7,578 bases of DNA, taken from contig JAHEKB010000106.1 in the NCBI GenBank assembly GCA_024638525.1, positions 1-7,578 on the forward strand, written 5' to 3'. The notes under the pieces are model-generated. The model saw only the letters and a program-made list of their open reading frames with translations. It had not been told where the DNA came from and searched no databases. Source of the stretch: Bacteroidota bacterium. GTDB lineage: Bacteria; Bacteroidota; Bacteroidia; NS11-12g; UBA9320. Each line of letters starts with the position of its first letter. Positions within the stretch are counted from its first letter, which is position 1. The position numbers and the translations under genes are program-made. Positions 1-6,936 of this stretch are shown here, piece by piece.

Positions 1-735
1 GTCTTTTTGCGTTTGGGGGGATTAAAGCCAAACGCTATTGTGGTTGTGGCAACGATTCGAGCGCTTAGACATCACGGAGGTGCACCTAAAGAAGAATACA
101 ATGATCCCAGCCTTGAGAGGGTACAAAAGGGATTTGCAAATCTGGAGAAACACATAGAGAACATGAAGAAGTTCGGGATTAAACCAGTTGTAGCGGTGAA
201 CAGCTTTATTTCAGATTCAGATGAAGAAGTTGATTGGCTTATTGAGAAATGCTCTACTTTGGGGATAAAAGCCGTACTCAGCAAGGGCTGGGCAGAAGGT
301 GGCAATGGCACCAAGGACTTGGCTCAAGCCGTCACAGATCAAATTGATGAGGGTACGGACAATTTCAAAGCACTTTACGATTGGAATGCCGGGGTAAAGG
401 ATAAAATTGAAACGATTGCGAAAGAAATATACGGCGCAGATGGTGTAGACTATGCAGCAAAAGCAGAACGAGACCTTAGAAGTATTGCTAAACTGGGCTT
501 AGAATCTTTGCCAATCTGCATGGCTAAAACACAGAAATCCTTCTCAGATGACGACAAAAAAGTGGGTAGACCTACCGGATTCAGGATTACGGTAAGAGAG
601 TTTGAGATAGCAGCAGGTGCGGGATTTTTAATTCCCATTTTAGGAAATATGATGCGCATGCCTGGACTTCCTGCGGTTCCTGCATCAGAGGGTATGGATA
701 TTGATTCCAATGGAGTCATTTCTGGTTTGTCTTAA
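1..735 (+). CDS. fhs: Formate--tetrahydrofolate ligase, C-terminal part (5' end outside window)
   Basis: This is the C-terminal 244 codons of the cytoplasmic enzyme that ligates formate to tetrahydrofolate using ATP, giving 10-formyl-THF for one-carbon metabolism (purine and formyl-Met-tRNA synthesis). Family-typical stretches are visible: GLKPNAIVVVATIRALRHHGG near the left edge, KPVVAVNSF around residue 62, the SKGWAEGGNG loop, and the terminal MRMPGLPAVPASEGMDID followed by GVISGL, which matches the normal C-terminus of the family. Full-length enzymes are about 555 residues, so over half lies upstream of the window. The frame is open from base 1 (codons GTC TTT TTG CGT), so the TTG at position 7 is not a start. 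The residues just before GLKP read FLR, where I would expect something like KCR, so the first few bases diverge slightly. The stop is TAA at 733-735. Identity is secure; any further role is not visible here. Confidence 0.96.
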   Translation, partial: VFLRLGGLKPNAIVVVATIRALRHHGGAPKEEYNDPSLERVQKGFANLEKHIENMKKFGIKPVVAVNSFISDSDEEVDWLIEKCSTLGIKAVLSKGWAEGGNGTKDLAQAVTDQIDEGTDNFKALYDWNAGVKDKIETIAKEIYGADGVDYAAKAERDLRSIAKLGLESLPICMAKTQKSFSDDDKKVGRPTGFRITVREFEIAAGAGFLIPILGNMMRMPGLPAVPASEGMDIDSNGVISGLS

Positions 736-789
736 TGATGTATATAGTTGAAAAACAGCGATATATATTAGGATAATGATATAGTATAA

Positions 790-829
790 GGGTATATTTA
801 TACCCGCTAGAATCTCTTGTATCGAGATT
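790..829 (+). terminator. Two adjacent weak hairpins after fhs, possible transcription end
   Basis: GGGTATA (790-796) pairs with TATACCC (799-805) around a 2-nt centre, and AATCTC (811-816) pairs with GAGATT (824-829) around a 7-nt loop. They lie 55-94 nt after the fhs stop, in an AT-rich gap before the next gene. Neither is followed by a proper T tract, and the first has too tight a loop unless its inner pairs open, so an intrinsic terminator is only a possibility. Confidence 0.25.
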
Positions 830-882
830 TGACAGTATCTAGATGTGAGATGGTTTAGGTCTTTGGTTCAATTCTTGATTCA

Positions 883-914
883 TTTGACAAGCCTAGCAGA
901 TTGACTTAGTATTT
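883..914 (+). promoter_or_regulatory. Candidate promoter for the exported protein at 933
   Basis: TTTG at 883-886 is followed after 20 nt by TAGTATTT at 907-914. This has the spacing of the Bacteroidota promoter (TTTG, 19-21 nt, TAnnTTTG) but the -7 box has two mismatches. Read as a sigma70-type site, it is TTGACA (884-889), 17 nt, TAGTAT (907-912). Transcription would begin near 920, giving a leader of about 13 nt before the ATG at 933. Confidence 0.4.
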
Positions 915-932
915 AAACCTTTAGTAGAAGAC

Positions 933-2477
933 ATGAAGAACCTTATTATTACAATCACATTGGCAGTCCTATCTGTATTCTCTAGCGCTCAGGTAGAGGA
1001 GATGGAAATCATCTGGGGACAGCCCTATCACTCCAAAAAATCTGTAGTTACCGATATCATTAGCTCTGACGATGGTGAGATATATGCCATTAAACGCAAT
1101 CTCGGCCTGTTCAATCAAGACGTATTCATAGAGCGCTACAATGATCTTGAACCAATTGGATCTTCTGAGATCAGTTTTGAAGAAGTTGGACGATTCGATG
1201 TTATGAAGAACATCATCAAGTTAGGCAAAGACCTATGGATGCTGAATTTCAAGTCCAATTATGATGAAGCGAGTCTCGACGCACACTATTTAGATAAAGA
1301 AACCTTAAATCCCCTTGGCGAGGTTGTCCCCATTTTCGATCTATCCCTTGAACGGAGGTTGAGATATGCTTATGGTGGATTTGACTATGTCATTTCCAGA
1401 GATGAACAAAAGATCGCATTTGTGACCCAATACCCCGGAGATAAGGATGATCATGCCGAACTTGGGCTACAAGTTCACGACAATCGATTTGACCTTCTGT
1501 GGGAATACGATCTGGAGCTGCCGTATAAGAAGGAATTGGTCGATATCACAGGTATTGATGTGTCTTCAAATGGGCAATTGTTGTGTTTGATCAAGGTATT
1601 TGAACCCAAGTCTGAATTTTCGACCAAGAGAAGCAGCAGCTTTCAATATCATTTAATCACCGCAGATGGAAGCGGGAAACACCATGATGCAATCATAGCT
1701 CTGGAATCGGGCAATCCAATTCAGCATCTCCACTTTGAAATTACGAAAGAACAAGAAGTCATTTTGGCTGGATTCTATGGCAGCGGATGTTGTGATATAC
1801 TCGGCACGTTCTTTCTGAAACTGGATGAGAATCAGAAATTGAAACAAATCAGTACTGAGGCCTTTGGCATTGACTTTATAACGCAGGGATCCACCCTTAG
1901 ACAAAGAGAAAAGCTCGGTCGAAAGCTTGAGAAGGGTCAAGAATTGGGATTGGACAAGGTTGATTTTAGAAATTTTATTCTCAGAAGTGACGGTTCTGTA
2001 GTTTTAATAGGTGAGCTTTATGCTGTGGCCATGACGTCTAGAAATGGTTCGGAATCATATCCTAGCCATTTTAATTATAAGGACATCATAGTCGTAAGTA
2101 TTTCAGCGAGCGGTGAAATTGAATGGAGTAAAAAGATCCTTAAAAGACAGTTGACCACTGACGACGGAGGGTTTATGTCCAGTTTTGTCTTGGCAGTAAA
2201 TCATGACAAGCTCCATATTGTCTTCAATGATCACATGGACAATTTGGGGGTAGAGAAGATGTCGGAATTAAATACGTACAGCCGCAATCCCAAGACGAGT
2301 ATCGTAGCTATGGTAAGTTTAGATAGGATGGGAGGAATGCAGAGAGAAAAACTGATTTCACAAAAAGAGTTGGGTTTAGAAATCCGCCCTCAAAGCTGTG
2401 AGCAAATCTCAGCAAATGAGCTCATACTATTTGGAATGAACAGAAGCGAGAATCAGTTGGCTAGAATCATCTTTTAG
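933..2477 (+). CDS. Exported protein of unknown function, conserved Bacteroidota-type family
   Basis: A 514-residue protein with a clear Sec signal peptide: MKN, a hydrophobic core at residues 4-16, and a likely cleavage after SSA (residue 19). The mature part is rich in short beta-strand-like segments alternating with acidic turns (such as ISSDDGEIYAI, SRDEQKIAFV, RSDGSVVLIGE, SASGEIEWSKKI). This suggests a beta-propeller or WD40-like fold, but I see no catalytic motif. A Cys-Cys pair sits at 286-287, in AGFYGSGCCDILGTFFLKLD. The second half (LAGFY, FGIDFITQG, DIIVVSISASGEIEWSKKI, TTDDGGFMSSFVL, IRPQSCEQIS) resembles, from memory, a widespread unnamed family of secreted Bacteroidota proteins. 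The start codon is the only ATG that preserves the signal peptide; upstream AGAAG is at best a weak ribosome site. It ends inside the stop of the convergent peptidase gene. Coding status is strong; function is unknown. Confidence 0.88.
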   Translation: MKNLIITITLAVLSVFSSAQVEEMEIIWGQPYHSKKSVVTDIISSDDGEIYAIKRNLGLFNQDVFIERYNDLEPIGSSEISFEEVGRFDVMKNIIKLGKDLWMLNFKSNYDEASLDAHYLDKETLNPLGEVVPIFDLSLERRLRYAYGGFDYVISRDEQKIAFVTQYPGDKDDHAELGLQVHDNRFDLLWEYDLELPYKKELVDITGIDVSSNGQLLCLIKVFEPKSEFSTKRSSSFQYHLITADGSGKHHDAIIALESGNPIQHLHFEITKEQEVILAGFYGSGCCDILGTFFLKLDENQKLKQISTEAFGIDFITQGSTLRQREKLGRKLEKGQELGLDKVDFRNFILRSDGSVVLIGELYAVAMTSRNGSESYPSHFNYKDIIVVSISASGEIEWSKKILKRQLTTDDGGFMSSFVLAVNHDKLHIVFNDHMDNLGVEKMSELNTYSRNPKTSIVAMVSLDRMGGMQREKLISQKELGLEIRPQSCEQISANELILFGMNRSENQLARIIF

Positions 2478-3769
2478 CTAGCCATAAAGTCTTCTATCTC
2501 ATCTACTTCTATAGGCATATTGACGGCATCCATCATGTCGACAGGACCTTGATCCGTAATCAGGATTTGGTTCTCAATTCTAACTCCAATTCCTTCTTCT
2601 TTGATGTAGATACCCGGCTCACAGCTAAAGGTCATCCCCGCTTGCATGGGTTCGTATCTCATACCACTATCGTGAACATCTATGCCCAAGAAATGCGAAG
2701 TTCCGTGCATAAAATATTTCTTTACAGCAGGCCAGTTGGGATCTTGGTTTTTGATGTCTTGAGGACTGAGTAATCCGAGTTTAAGTAATTCCTCAGCCAT
2801 CAATCCTTCGACTTCTTTTTGATACTCCATCAACATGGTTCCGGTCACGAGCTTGGTCCTTGCTTGTTTCATCACCGAAAGCACGGCATTGTAAACGTCT
2901 TTTTGTCTTTGACTGAATTTGCCGTTGGCCGGGAGACATCGGGTCATATCGCTGGCGTAATTGGCATAATCAACTCCGCAATCCACCAATATCAAATGTC
3001 CGTCCTTCACCTGTTTATTGTTTTCTATATAGTGCAATACGCAAGCGCTTGGGCCCGAAGCAACTATGGGTTCAAAACTGAATCCATTTCCCCTATTGCT
3101 CAAGAATTCGTGCACTAGTTCAGCCTCTATTTCATATTCCCAGACCCCAGGTTTGGTGAATTTCATGATTCGTTCCCAGCCCTTTTTAGAAATATCTACA
3201 GCCTTTTTCATTACCTCTAGTTCCGCTTCAGTTTTTACCGACCTTAGTCTTTGTAAAATTTGACCAGCACGCTTGTAATTATGAAGTGGATAAAGTTCTT
3301 TGATCTTATGAACCATCTCCATGTTCTTATAAGGGGAGAGAGGGTTGTATCTATCATTCTCATTGAGGGGAAGATAGATATTGTCGGCCATTTGTATCAA
3401 GGGCCGCAGGGTCTGCATATAGTTGGAATTCCAATTTACATTTTTAATACCACTGGTTTCTGTCGCTTCTTCTTTGGTGTATTTATGTCCTTCCCATGTA
3501 GCAATGTGCTCATTTGTTTCCATTACAAATAGGCACTCCCTGTATGAACTGATAGGGCAGTCTGGGAACAGCACCAATACGCTGTCTTCTTGATCAATTC
3601 CAGATAGCCAAAATATATCTGAGTTCTGCTTGAATTTGTACATGGCATCGCCGTTCCAGCTGTATTGAAAATTGCTGTGGAAGATGGCAATGCTATTGGG
3701 TTCCATTTGAGCAACAAAACGCTTTCTATTCTCAATGAAGATGCTTGAATCTAATATTGGATATTTCAT
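2474..3769 (-). CDS. pepP: Xaa-Pro aminopeptidase (aminopeptidase P, M24B family)
   Basis: A 431-residue cytoplasmic metallopeptidase that removes the N-terminal residue from peptides with proline in second position, thus helping to recycle proline peptides. Residues 10-140 form the N-terminal AMP_N domain (NGDAMYKFKQNSDIFWLSGI is typical). Residues 170-420 form the pita-bread catalytic domain. All five dimetal ligands can be placed by comparison with E. coli PepP: Asp263 (LVDCG), Asp274 (SDMTR), His359 (GTSHFLG), Glu384 (SCEPGIY) and Glu399 (VRIEN). The catalytic histidines align as His246 (LHYIENN), His355 and His366 (DVHDSG). Length is close to the usual 430-440. No signal peptide is present. 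The ATG at 3767-3769 has no Shine-Dalgarno but lies just downstream of an excellent promoter. The gene is divergent from the CFI-box gene and convergent with the exported-protein gene, overlapping it by 4 nt. Confidence 0.96.
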   Translation of the reverse strand: MKYPILDSSIFIENRKRFVAQMEPNSIAIFHSNFQYSWNGDAMYKFKQNSDIFWLSGIDQEDSVLVLFPDCPISSYRECLFVMETNEHIATWEGHKYTKEEATETSGIKNVNWNSNYMQTLRPLIQMADNIYLPLNENDRYNPLSPYKNMEMVHKIKELYPLHNYKRAGQILQRLRSVKTEAELEVMKKAVDISKKGWERIMKFTKPGVWEYEIEAELVHEFLSNRGNGFSFEPIVASGPSACVLHYIENNKQVKDGHLILVDCGVDYANYASDMTRCLPANGKFSQRQKDVYNAVLSVMKQARTKLVTGTMLMEYQKEVEGLMAEELLKLGLLSPQDIKNQDPNWPAVKKYFMHGTSHFLGIDVHDSGMRYEPMQAGMTFSCEPGIYIKEEGIGVRIENQILITDQGPVDMMDAVNMPIEVDEIEDFMAS

Positions 3770-3781
3770 GATTTATGGAAG

Positions 3782-3812
3782 CAAAGCTACCCTTTCTAGG
3801 ACGTGATTCAAA
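3782..3812 (-). promoter_or_regulatory. Strong Bacteroidota-type promoter for pepP
   Basis: Read on the reverse strand, TTTG (3812-3809) is followed after exactly 19 nt by TAGCTTTG (3789-3782), a full match to the published Bacteroidota consensus TTTG, 19-21 nt, TAnnTTTG. Transcription would start near 3775-3778, only about 6-9 nt before the pepP ATG (3769), so the message would be nearly leaderless. On the opposite strand, TAATTTTA (3820-3827) is a one-mismatch -7 box that could serve the divergent gene at 3849, but I see no good -33 element for it. Confidence 0.72.
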
Positions 3813-3848
3813 AATGCCATAATTTTACAAGACCTAATCTTTTTCAGT

Positions 3849-4682
3849 ATGGATCGCAAAGAATTTTTATTGAAATCTGCCGGGGCTGCAGCGGCCGTCT
3901 CAGTGAGTAGTTTGTTAAAAGCAGGTAGTTTGATTGTTTCAGAGGGTGAGAATGACTTTAAATACATTTATACCACAAGCGAAAAGCGCGAACAAGAACT
4001 GACGATTACCTATACCTTTTTCATTCCCAAAACAATAGATGAGGCTTTAATATCTGAAGCCAGAATGGAGATGAAACAAGAGGCCAAAGATGGCCTTTGG
4101 AGTAAGGAGTCAAAATACGTGATCTCTGTTAAAAAGCTCAAGGAAGCCAAGGACGGTTCACATAGCGTACTCAAATGCGGGGCTTATGAAAATAGCGACG
4201 GCGACGATATACTAAGTCTTTCGGATTTGGCCATTTTGGGGCAGAAGAAGAACTGTATTCTCTATTATCCTGAGACGGATGATGCCGTAAGCAGTATCAA
4301 ATTATTGGACAATAAGAACAAAGAATTGGCTCATATTCTAAAGCATATACCAATTTCTGGAGGAGGGTGTTTTTTGACATCTGCATGTATTCAGGAGTTG
4401 GGTAAGGATGAACGCTGTTTTGAATTAGTGGAATTGGAGCGCTTTGCTAAAAACCATGTTTCACAGTCTGAGAAAGGTGCGGAAATGCTCAAACTGTATT
4501 ATGGTCTCGCACCTTTGGTTGTGGATCAAATCAACCAGTCGCCATACAGGCGAACCATTTGGGAGAATATGTATGATGATTTAGTTATGCCAACTCTATA
4601 CATGATAGAAGAAAAGAAGTATGCTGAAGCGGAAGCATTCTATTCTTCTTACAGCTTTGCAATCTATCGTTCCTTGGTCTAG
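3849..4682 (+). CDS. Exported protein with C-terminal CFI-box-type cysteine domain, function unknown
   Basis: A 277-residue protein. The N-terminus (DRKEFLLKSAGAAAAVS, then a hydrophobic stretch to about residue 30) looks like a Tat-type leader, but with Arg-Lys in place of twin arginine. Residues 35-165 are a mixed alpha/beta region that I do not recognise. From residue 171 the sequence GGGCFLTSACIQELGKDERC gives cysteines at 174, 180 and 190. It is followed by ELERFAKNHV (196-204) and YYGLAPLVVDQI (217-228). This order (CF[IL]xTA-like box, then LRxFR-like helix, then YYxxSPPxAxxI-like segment) is that of the domain NCBI calls CFI-box-CTERM; its biochemical role is not established to my knowledge. 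The ATG at 3849 is the only one after the in-frame TGA at 3804. It stands immediately upstream of the caspase genes in the same orientation, which may or may not be meaningful. Expression and domain call are probable; function is unknown. Confidence 0.85.
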   Translation: MDRKEFLLKSAGAAAAVSVSSLLKAGSLIVSEGENDFKYIYTTSEKREQELTITYTFFIPKTIDEALISEARMEMKQEAKDGLWSKESKYVISVKKLKEAKDGSHSVLKCGAYENSDGDDILSLSDLAILGQKKNCILYYPETDDAVSSIKLLDNKNKELAHILKHIPISGGGCFLTSACIQELGKDERCFELVELERFAKNHVSQSEKGAEMLKLYYGLAPLVVDQINQSPYRRTIWENMYDDLVMPTLYMIEEKKYAEAEAFYSSYSFAIYRSLV

Positions 4683-4687
4683 TGTTT
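4656..4687 (+). promoter_or_regulatory. Possible promoter for the small ORF and lipoprotein caspase gene
   Basis: TTTG (4656-4659), 20 nt, TAGTGTTT (4680-4687). The spacing is right and the -7 box has two mismatches from TAnnTTTG, the same TAGTnTTT form as the candidate at 883-914. It lies across the end of the CFI-box gene and would start transcription near 4692, about 11 nt before the ATG at 4703. Sites this degenerate occur by chance, so it is tentative. Confidence 0.28.
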
Positions 4688-4702
4688 ACTCTTATTTCAC
4701 AC

Positions 4703-4837
4703 ATGAATAACATTAAGCTAGTGTGGCTAGACGAATTGCAAAAGGGCGTTTTTGAGCGAGTGATTGAACTGTCTGGCGGCAGCCAACAGCCGACTTCAAG
4801 AATTACAAACCGACAATTGAATTATAGAGTATGGTAG
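4703..4837 (+). CDS. Possible small protein of 44 residues, overlapping the next gene start
   Basis: The frame begins ATG AAT AAC ATT AAG and ends TAG at 4835-4837, encoding a 44-residue product that begins MNNIKLVWLDELQKGVFERV and ends RQLNYRVW. It fills nearly all of the 148-nt gap between the CFI-box gene and the lipoprotein caspase gene, and overlaps the latter by 7 nt (4831-4837), an arrangement that would allow translational coupling. The composition looks protein-like: an amphipathic first half (WLDELQKGVFERVIEL) and a polar, basic tail. There is no signal peptide, so the product would be cytoplasmic, unlike its neighbours. I do not recognise the family. There is no Shine-Dalgarno before it, but that is also true of the surrounding genes. 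It could equally be a chance open frame or the remnant of a longer gene. Confidence 0.4.
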   Translation: MNNIKLVWLDELQKGVFERVIELSGGSQQPTSRITNRQLNYRVW

Positions 4838-6834
4838 GTAAAAGAATCACTGTTTTGGTTTTGGCAGTTGTATCCATTTTTATTATTCAAGGGTGCAAAC
4901 CCAAGCAATCCGCCATTAAAGTTTTACCTCAAGCAAAAACGAGTTACCAAACCATTTCGGACAGTAAAAAGAAGGCATTGATTATTGCCATAGGGCATTA
5001 TTATAAAGAGACGCTCTGGAAAGATATTCATTCTTTGAGCGATACGGGAATAATGAAAGAAAGTCTTGGAAGACAAGGCTTCAATCAGTTTATGATCCTT
5101 TGTGACTCCCAAGCCACAAAGGAGGGAATTTTGAAAGCTTTTGAAGAGTTTTCTAAATGGCTTAATCCAAATGATGTAGCAGTGGTGCATATCAGCAGTC
5201 ATGGGCAGCAAATCGAGGATGACAATAATGAAGAGGCAGATCGCTTAGATGAAGCCATTGCCTGTGCAAATTCGCCAATGCTACCGAATAAAGGCTATAA
5301 GGGAGAGTTGCATCTTCGCGATGACGAGCTGGGCATTGAATTGGCTAAACTAAGTGCAAAATTGGGTTCAGGCGGTGATCTTTTGGTGTTGTTAGACGCT
5401 TGCTATAGCGGAACAGGTACTCGCGGACCGGGCTCGTTTAGAGGTGGTGCAAAACCCATAGTTTCAGAAGGTTTTGAATTGGATACAGAAGATGAAACCG
5501 TTGGTTTGAACAGCAGTGCAACAAGAGGTAGCTCAAACAGCTCTGCTCCAATGACCGTAATCTCTGCATCAAAAGCAAATCAGAAGAATAAGGAATACAA
5601 GGACAGCTGTGGCTCACTGAGTTTAGCCTTCTATAAGGCCAGTCAAAAACTAAGTCCTAGATCTACATATCAAGCTTTTTTTAGTGAATTGCAAAGGGAG
5701 ATGGCCGTGCTTATACCCTATCAAATCCCAACCATGGAAGGAGAGTCAAATCGATACGTCTTTGGTGGTAGGGCGCGTGATCAAGAAGCCTTTTATAGCA
5801 TTGAACAGCTTTTTGGAAATGACCTGAAGCTCAACGCTGGCTCCATGATGGGTCTTGTTAAGGGAAGCATAATTGAAGTGCACAAGGCAGGTGCTGAACG
5901 CCCAAGTGCTGAAACCCTTGTGAGCAAGGGAAAAGTCTATTGGGCTGATCAATTCTCAGCAAGAGCTGAATTAGAGGTTGATATAGGAAAAGATCGATAC
6001 GCCTATTGGGTCTTTGCAAAGAAGAAAAAGTTTGGCGATCTGAATGTAGGACTTAGCCTACTGGCAATTGATGATGCCACTGAGCGCAAAGCCTTGGAGA
6101 ATATTTTGACAACATCTCCCCTAGTTGAATTACGCGATTCGGACAATGAGCTTTATCTGATCTCATCTGAGGGTGGATATGCTCTTCATTGGGTCAAGGA
6201 CAGCAGCCTTTTTCGCAAAGGCCTCAAAGCCGCTGATCTCAGCCAAGCATTAGACTATCATGTGCAAGGTCAATATCTAAAAGCCCTGGAATTTACCTAT
6301 TCTGAATTCAATATGGAATTGAGTTTCATACCGGTAATTGCGGAGAAAATCAATGGCAAATGGTTAGTGAAAGACAGCTTGTCTATAAGTAGTTTTATGC
6401 ATCAAGGATTACCCTCCTTTAAGCCGGGCGACCGAGCTATTCTCAGAGTAAAGAACAAATGTGATTACAGCCTCTACTTCAATATGATTTATCTGGATCC
6501 CAATGGGGAATTCACCTTGTACATTCCAAAGAAGAAAAGAAGTGGCGTCTGGGATGAGTATATGGTCAAGGCCCATGATTCATTGGATATTAGTTATATG
6601 TTGACCTTTGGTGAACCCTCAAAAGGAATTGAGATGTTCAAGCTTTTTGCAAGTTCTGAGCCGCTTAACTTTGGGCCCATCTTCAGTGGAAGCATGAGTA
6701 GAGGGAGTATAAATTCAGAACTTGACCAATTGTTCTATAAAGTCAATAGCATGACCAGAGGTGAAGAACCCAAGTTTATAGATACCCAATCAAAAGCAAC
6801 CACAACAACGCTCTCCTTCCAAGTGCTTCCTTAA
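4831..6834 (+). CDS. Lipoprotein caspase-family cysteine protease (peptidase C14, orthocaspase-like) with C-terminal DUF4384-like domain
   Basis: A 667-residue protein with a lipoprotein signal: basic N-terminus, hydrophobic core, and lipobox IQGC with lipidated Cys22. The following KPKQ lacks the acidic surface-export signature, so it probably faces the periplasm. Residues 47-195 are the caspase p20-like domain: KKALIIAIGHY opening strand, catalytic His124 (HISSHGQQ), an acidic run (DDNNEEADRLDEAI), and catalytic Cys191 (LLDACYSG). Asp189 before the Cys is the metacaspase-type position that favours cleavage after Arg or Lys. A Ser/Gly/Arg-rich linker (196-238) precedes a p10-like part (MTVISASKANQ to YVFGG, 241-313). 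Residues 335-380 resemble the region that often follows such caspase domains. Residues 531-610 (KPGDRAILRVKNKCDYSLYF, then LDPNGEFTLYIP) look like DUF4384. An in-frame TAG at 4825-4827 fixes the start. Substrate and role are unknown; proteolytic competence is inferred from the intact dyad. Confidence 0.93.
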   Translation: MVGKRITVLVLAVVSIFIIQGCKPKQSAIKVLPQAKTSYQTISDSKKKALIIAIGHYYKETLWKDIHSLSDTGIMKESLGRQGFNQFMILCDSQATKEGILKAFEEFSKWLNPNDVAVVHISSHGQQIEDDNNEEADRLDEAIACANSPMLPNKGYKGELHLRDDELGIELAKLSAKLGSGGDLLVLLDACYSGTGTRGPGSFRGGAKPIVSEGFELDTEDETVGLNSSATRGSSNSSAPMTVISASKANQKNKEYKDSCGSLSLAFYKASQKLSPRSTYQAFFSELQREMAVLIPYQIPTMEGESNRYVFGGRARDQEAFYSIEQLFGNDLKLNAGSMMGLVKGSIIEVHKAGAERPSAETLVSKGKVYWADQFSARAELEVDIGKDRYAYWVFAKKKKFGDLNVGLSLLAIDDATERKALENILTTSPLVELRDSDNELYLISSEGGYALHWVKDSSLFRKGLKAADLSQALDYHVQGQYLKALEFTYSEFNMELSFIPVIAEKINGKWLVKDSLSISSFMHQGLPSFKPGDRAILRVKNKCDYSLYFNMIYLDPNGEFTLYIPKKKRSGVWDEYMVKAHDSLDISYMLTFGEPSKGIEMFKLFASSEPLNFGPIFSGSMSRGSINSELDQLFYKVNSMTRGEEPKFIDTQSKATTTTLSFQVLP

Positions 6835-6843
6835 GTATTGGGA

Positions 6844-6875
6844 TTTGACCATGGTTGTTATTTTAATTAGGTTTG
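6844..6875 (+). promoter_or_regulatory. Strong Bacteroidota-type promoter for the second caspase gene
   Basis: TTTG (6844-6847), 20 nt, TAGGTTTG (6868-6875): both boxes match the Bacteroidota consensus exactly. It starts 9 nt after the stop of the first caspase gene, so the second gene can be transcribed separately. Initiation would be near 6880-6882, leaving about 55 nt before the ATG at 6937, or about 8 nt before the in-frame ATG at 6889. Confidence 0.68.
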
Positions 6876-6936
6876 TTCTGACGCTCTAATGACATTGAAA
6901 GTGTTTACCAAAGTATACAGAATTGGATTAATCAAT

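Noticed and set aside
7..9. TTG at position 7 as a start codon for the first gene
   Set aside because: The frame is open to base 1 and the visible protein is only the C-terminal part of a roughly 555-residue enzyme, so the gene is cut by the window.
72..719. Reverse-strand open frames of 80 and 89 codons inside fhs
   Set aside because: They lie wholly within a clearly conserved enzyme on the other strand, have no recognisable domain, and have the Ser/Pro/Phe-rich composition of antisense translation.
790..829. The two hairpins after fhs as a riboswitch
   Set aside because: They are short, simple, and precede a gene of unknown function by more than 100 nt with a promoter candidate in between; no known aptamer pattern is visible.
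1653..1940. 95-codon reverse-strand frame inside the exported-protein gene
   Set aside because: No start context or domain; antisense to a long frame with a signal peptide.
2549..3532. Four forward-strand open frames opposite pepP
   Set aside because: The peptidase reads through the whole region with every catalytic residue in place; the forward frames have no protein-like features and no promoter or start signal.
3773..3967. 64-codon reverse-strand frame across the pepP promoter and start of the CFI-box gene
   Set aside because: It covers the pepP promoter and the signal peptide of the opposite gene, and its product shows no motif.
4924..5952. Reverse-strand open frames of 95 and 68 codons inside the lipoprotein caspase gene
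   Set aside because: Shadows of a long conserved coding region; no domain, no start context.
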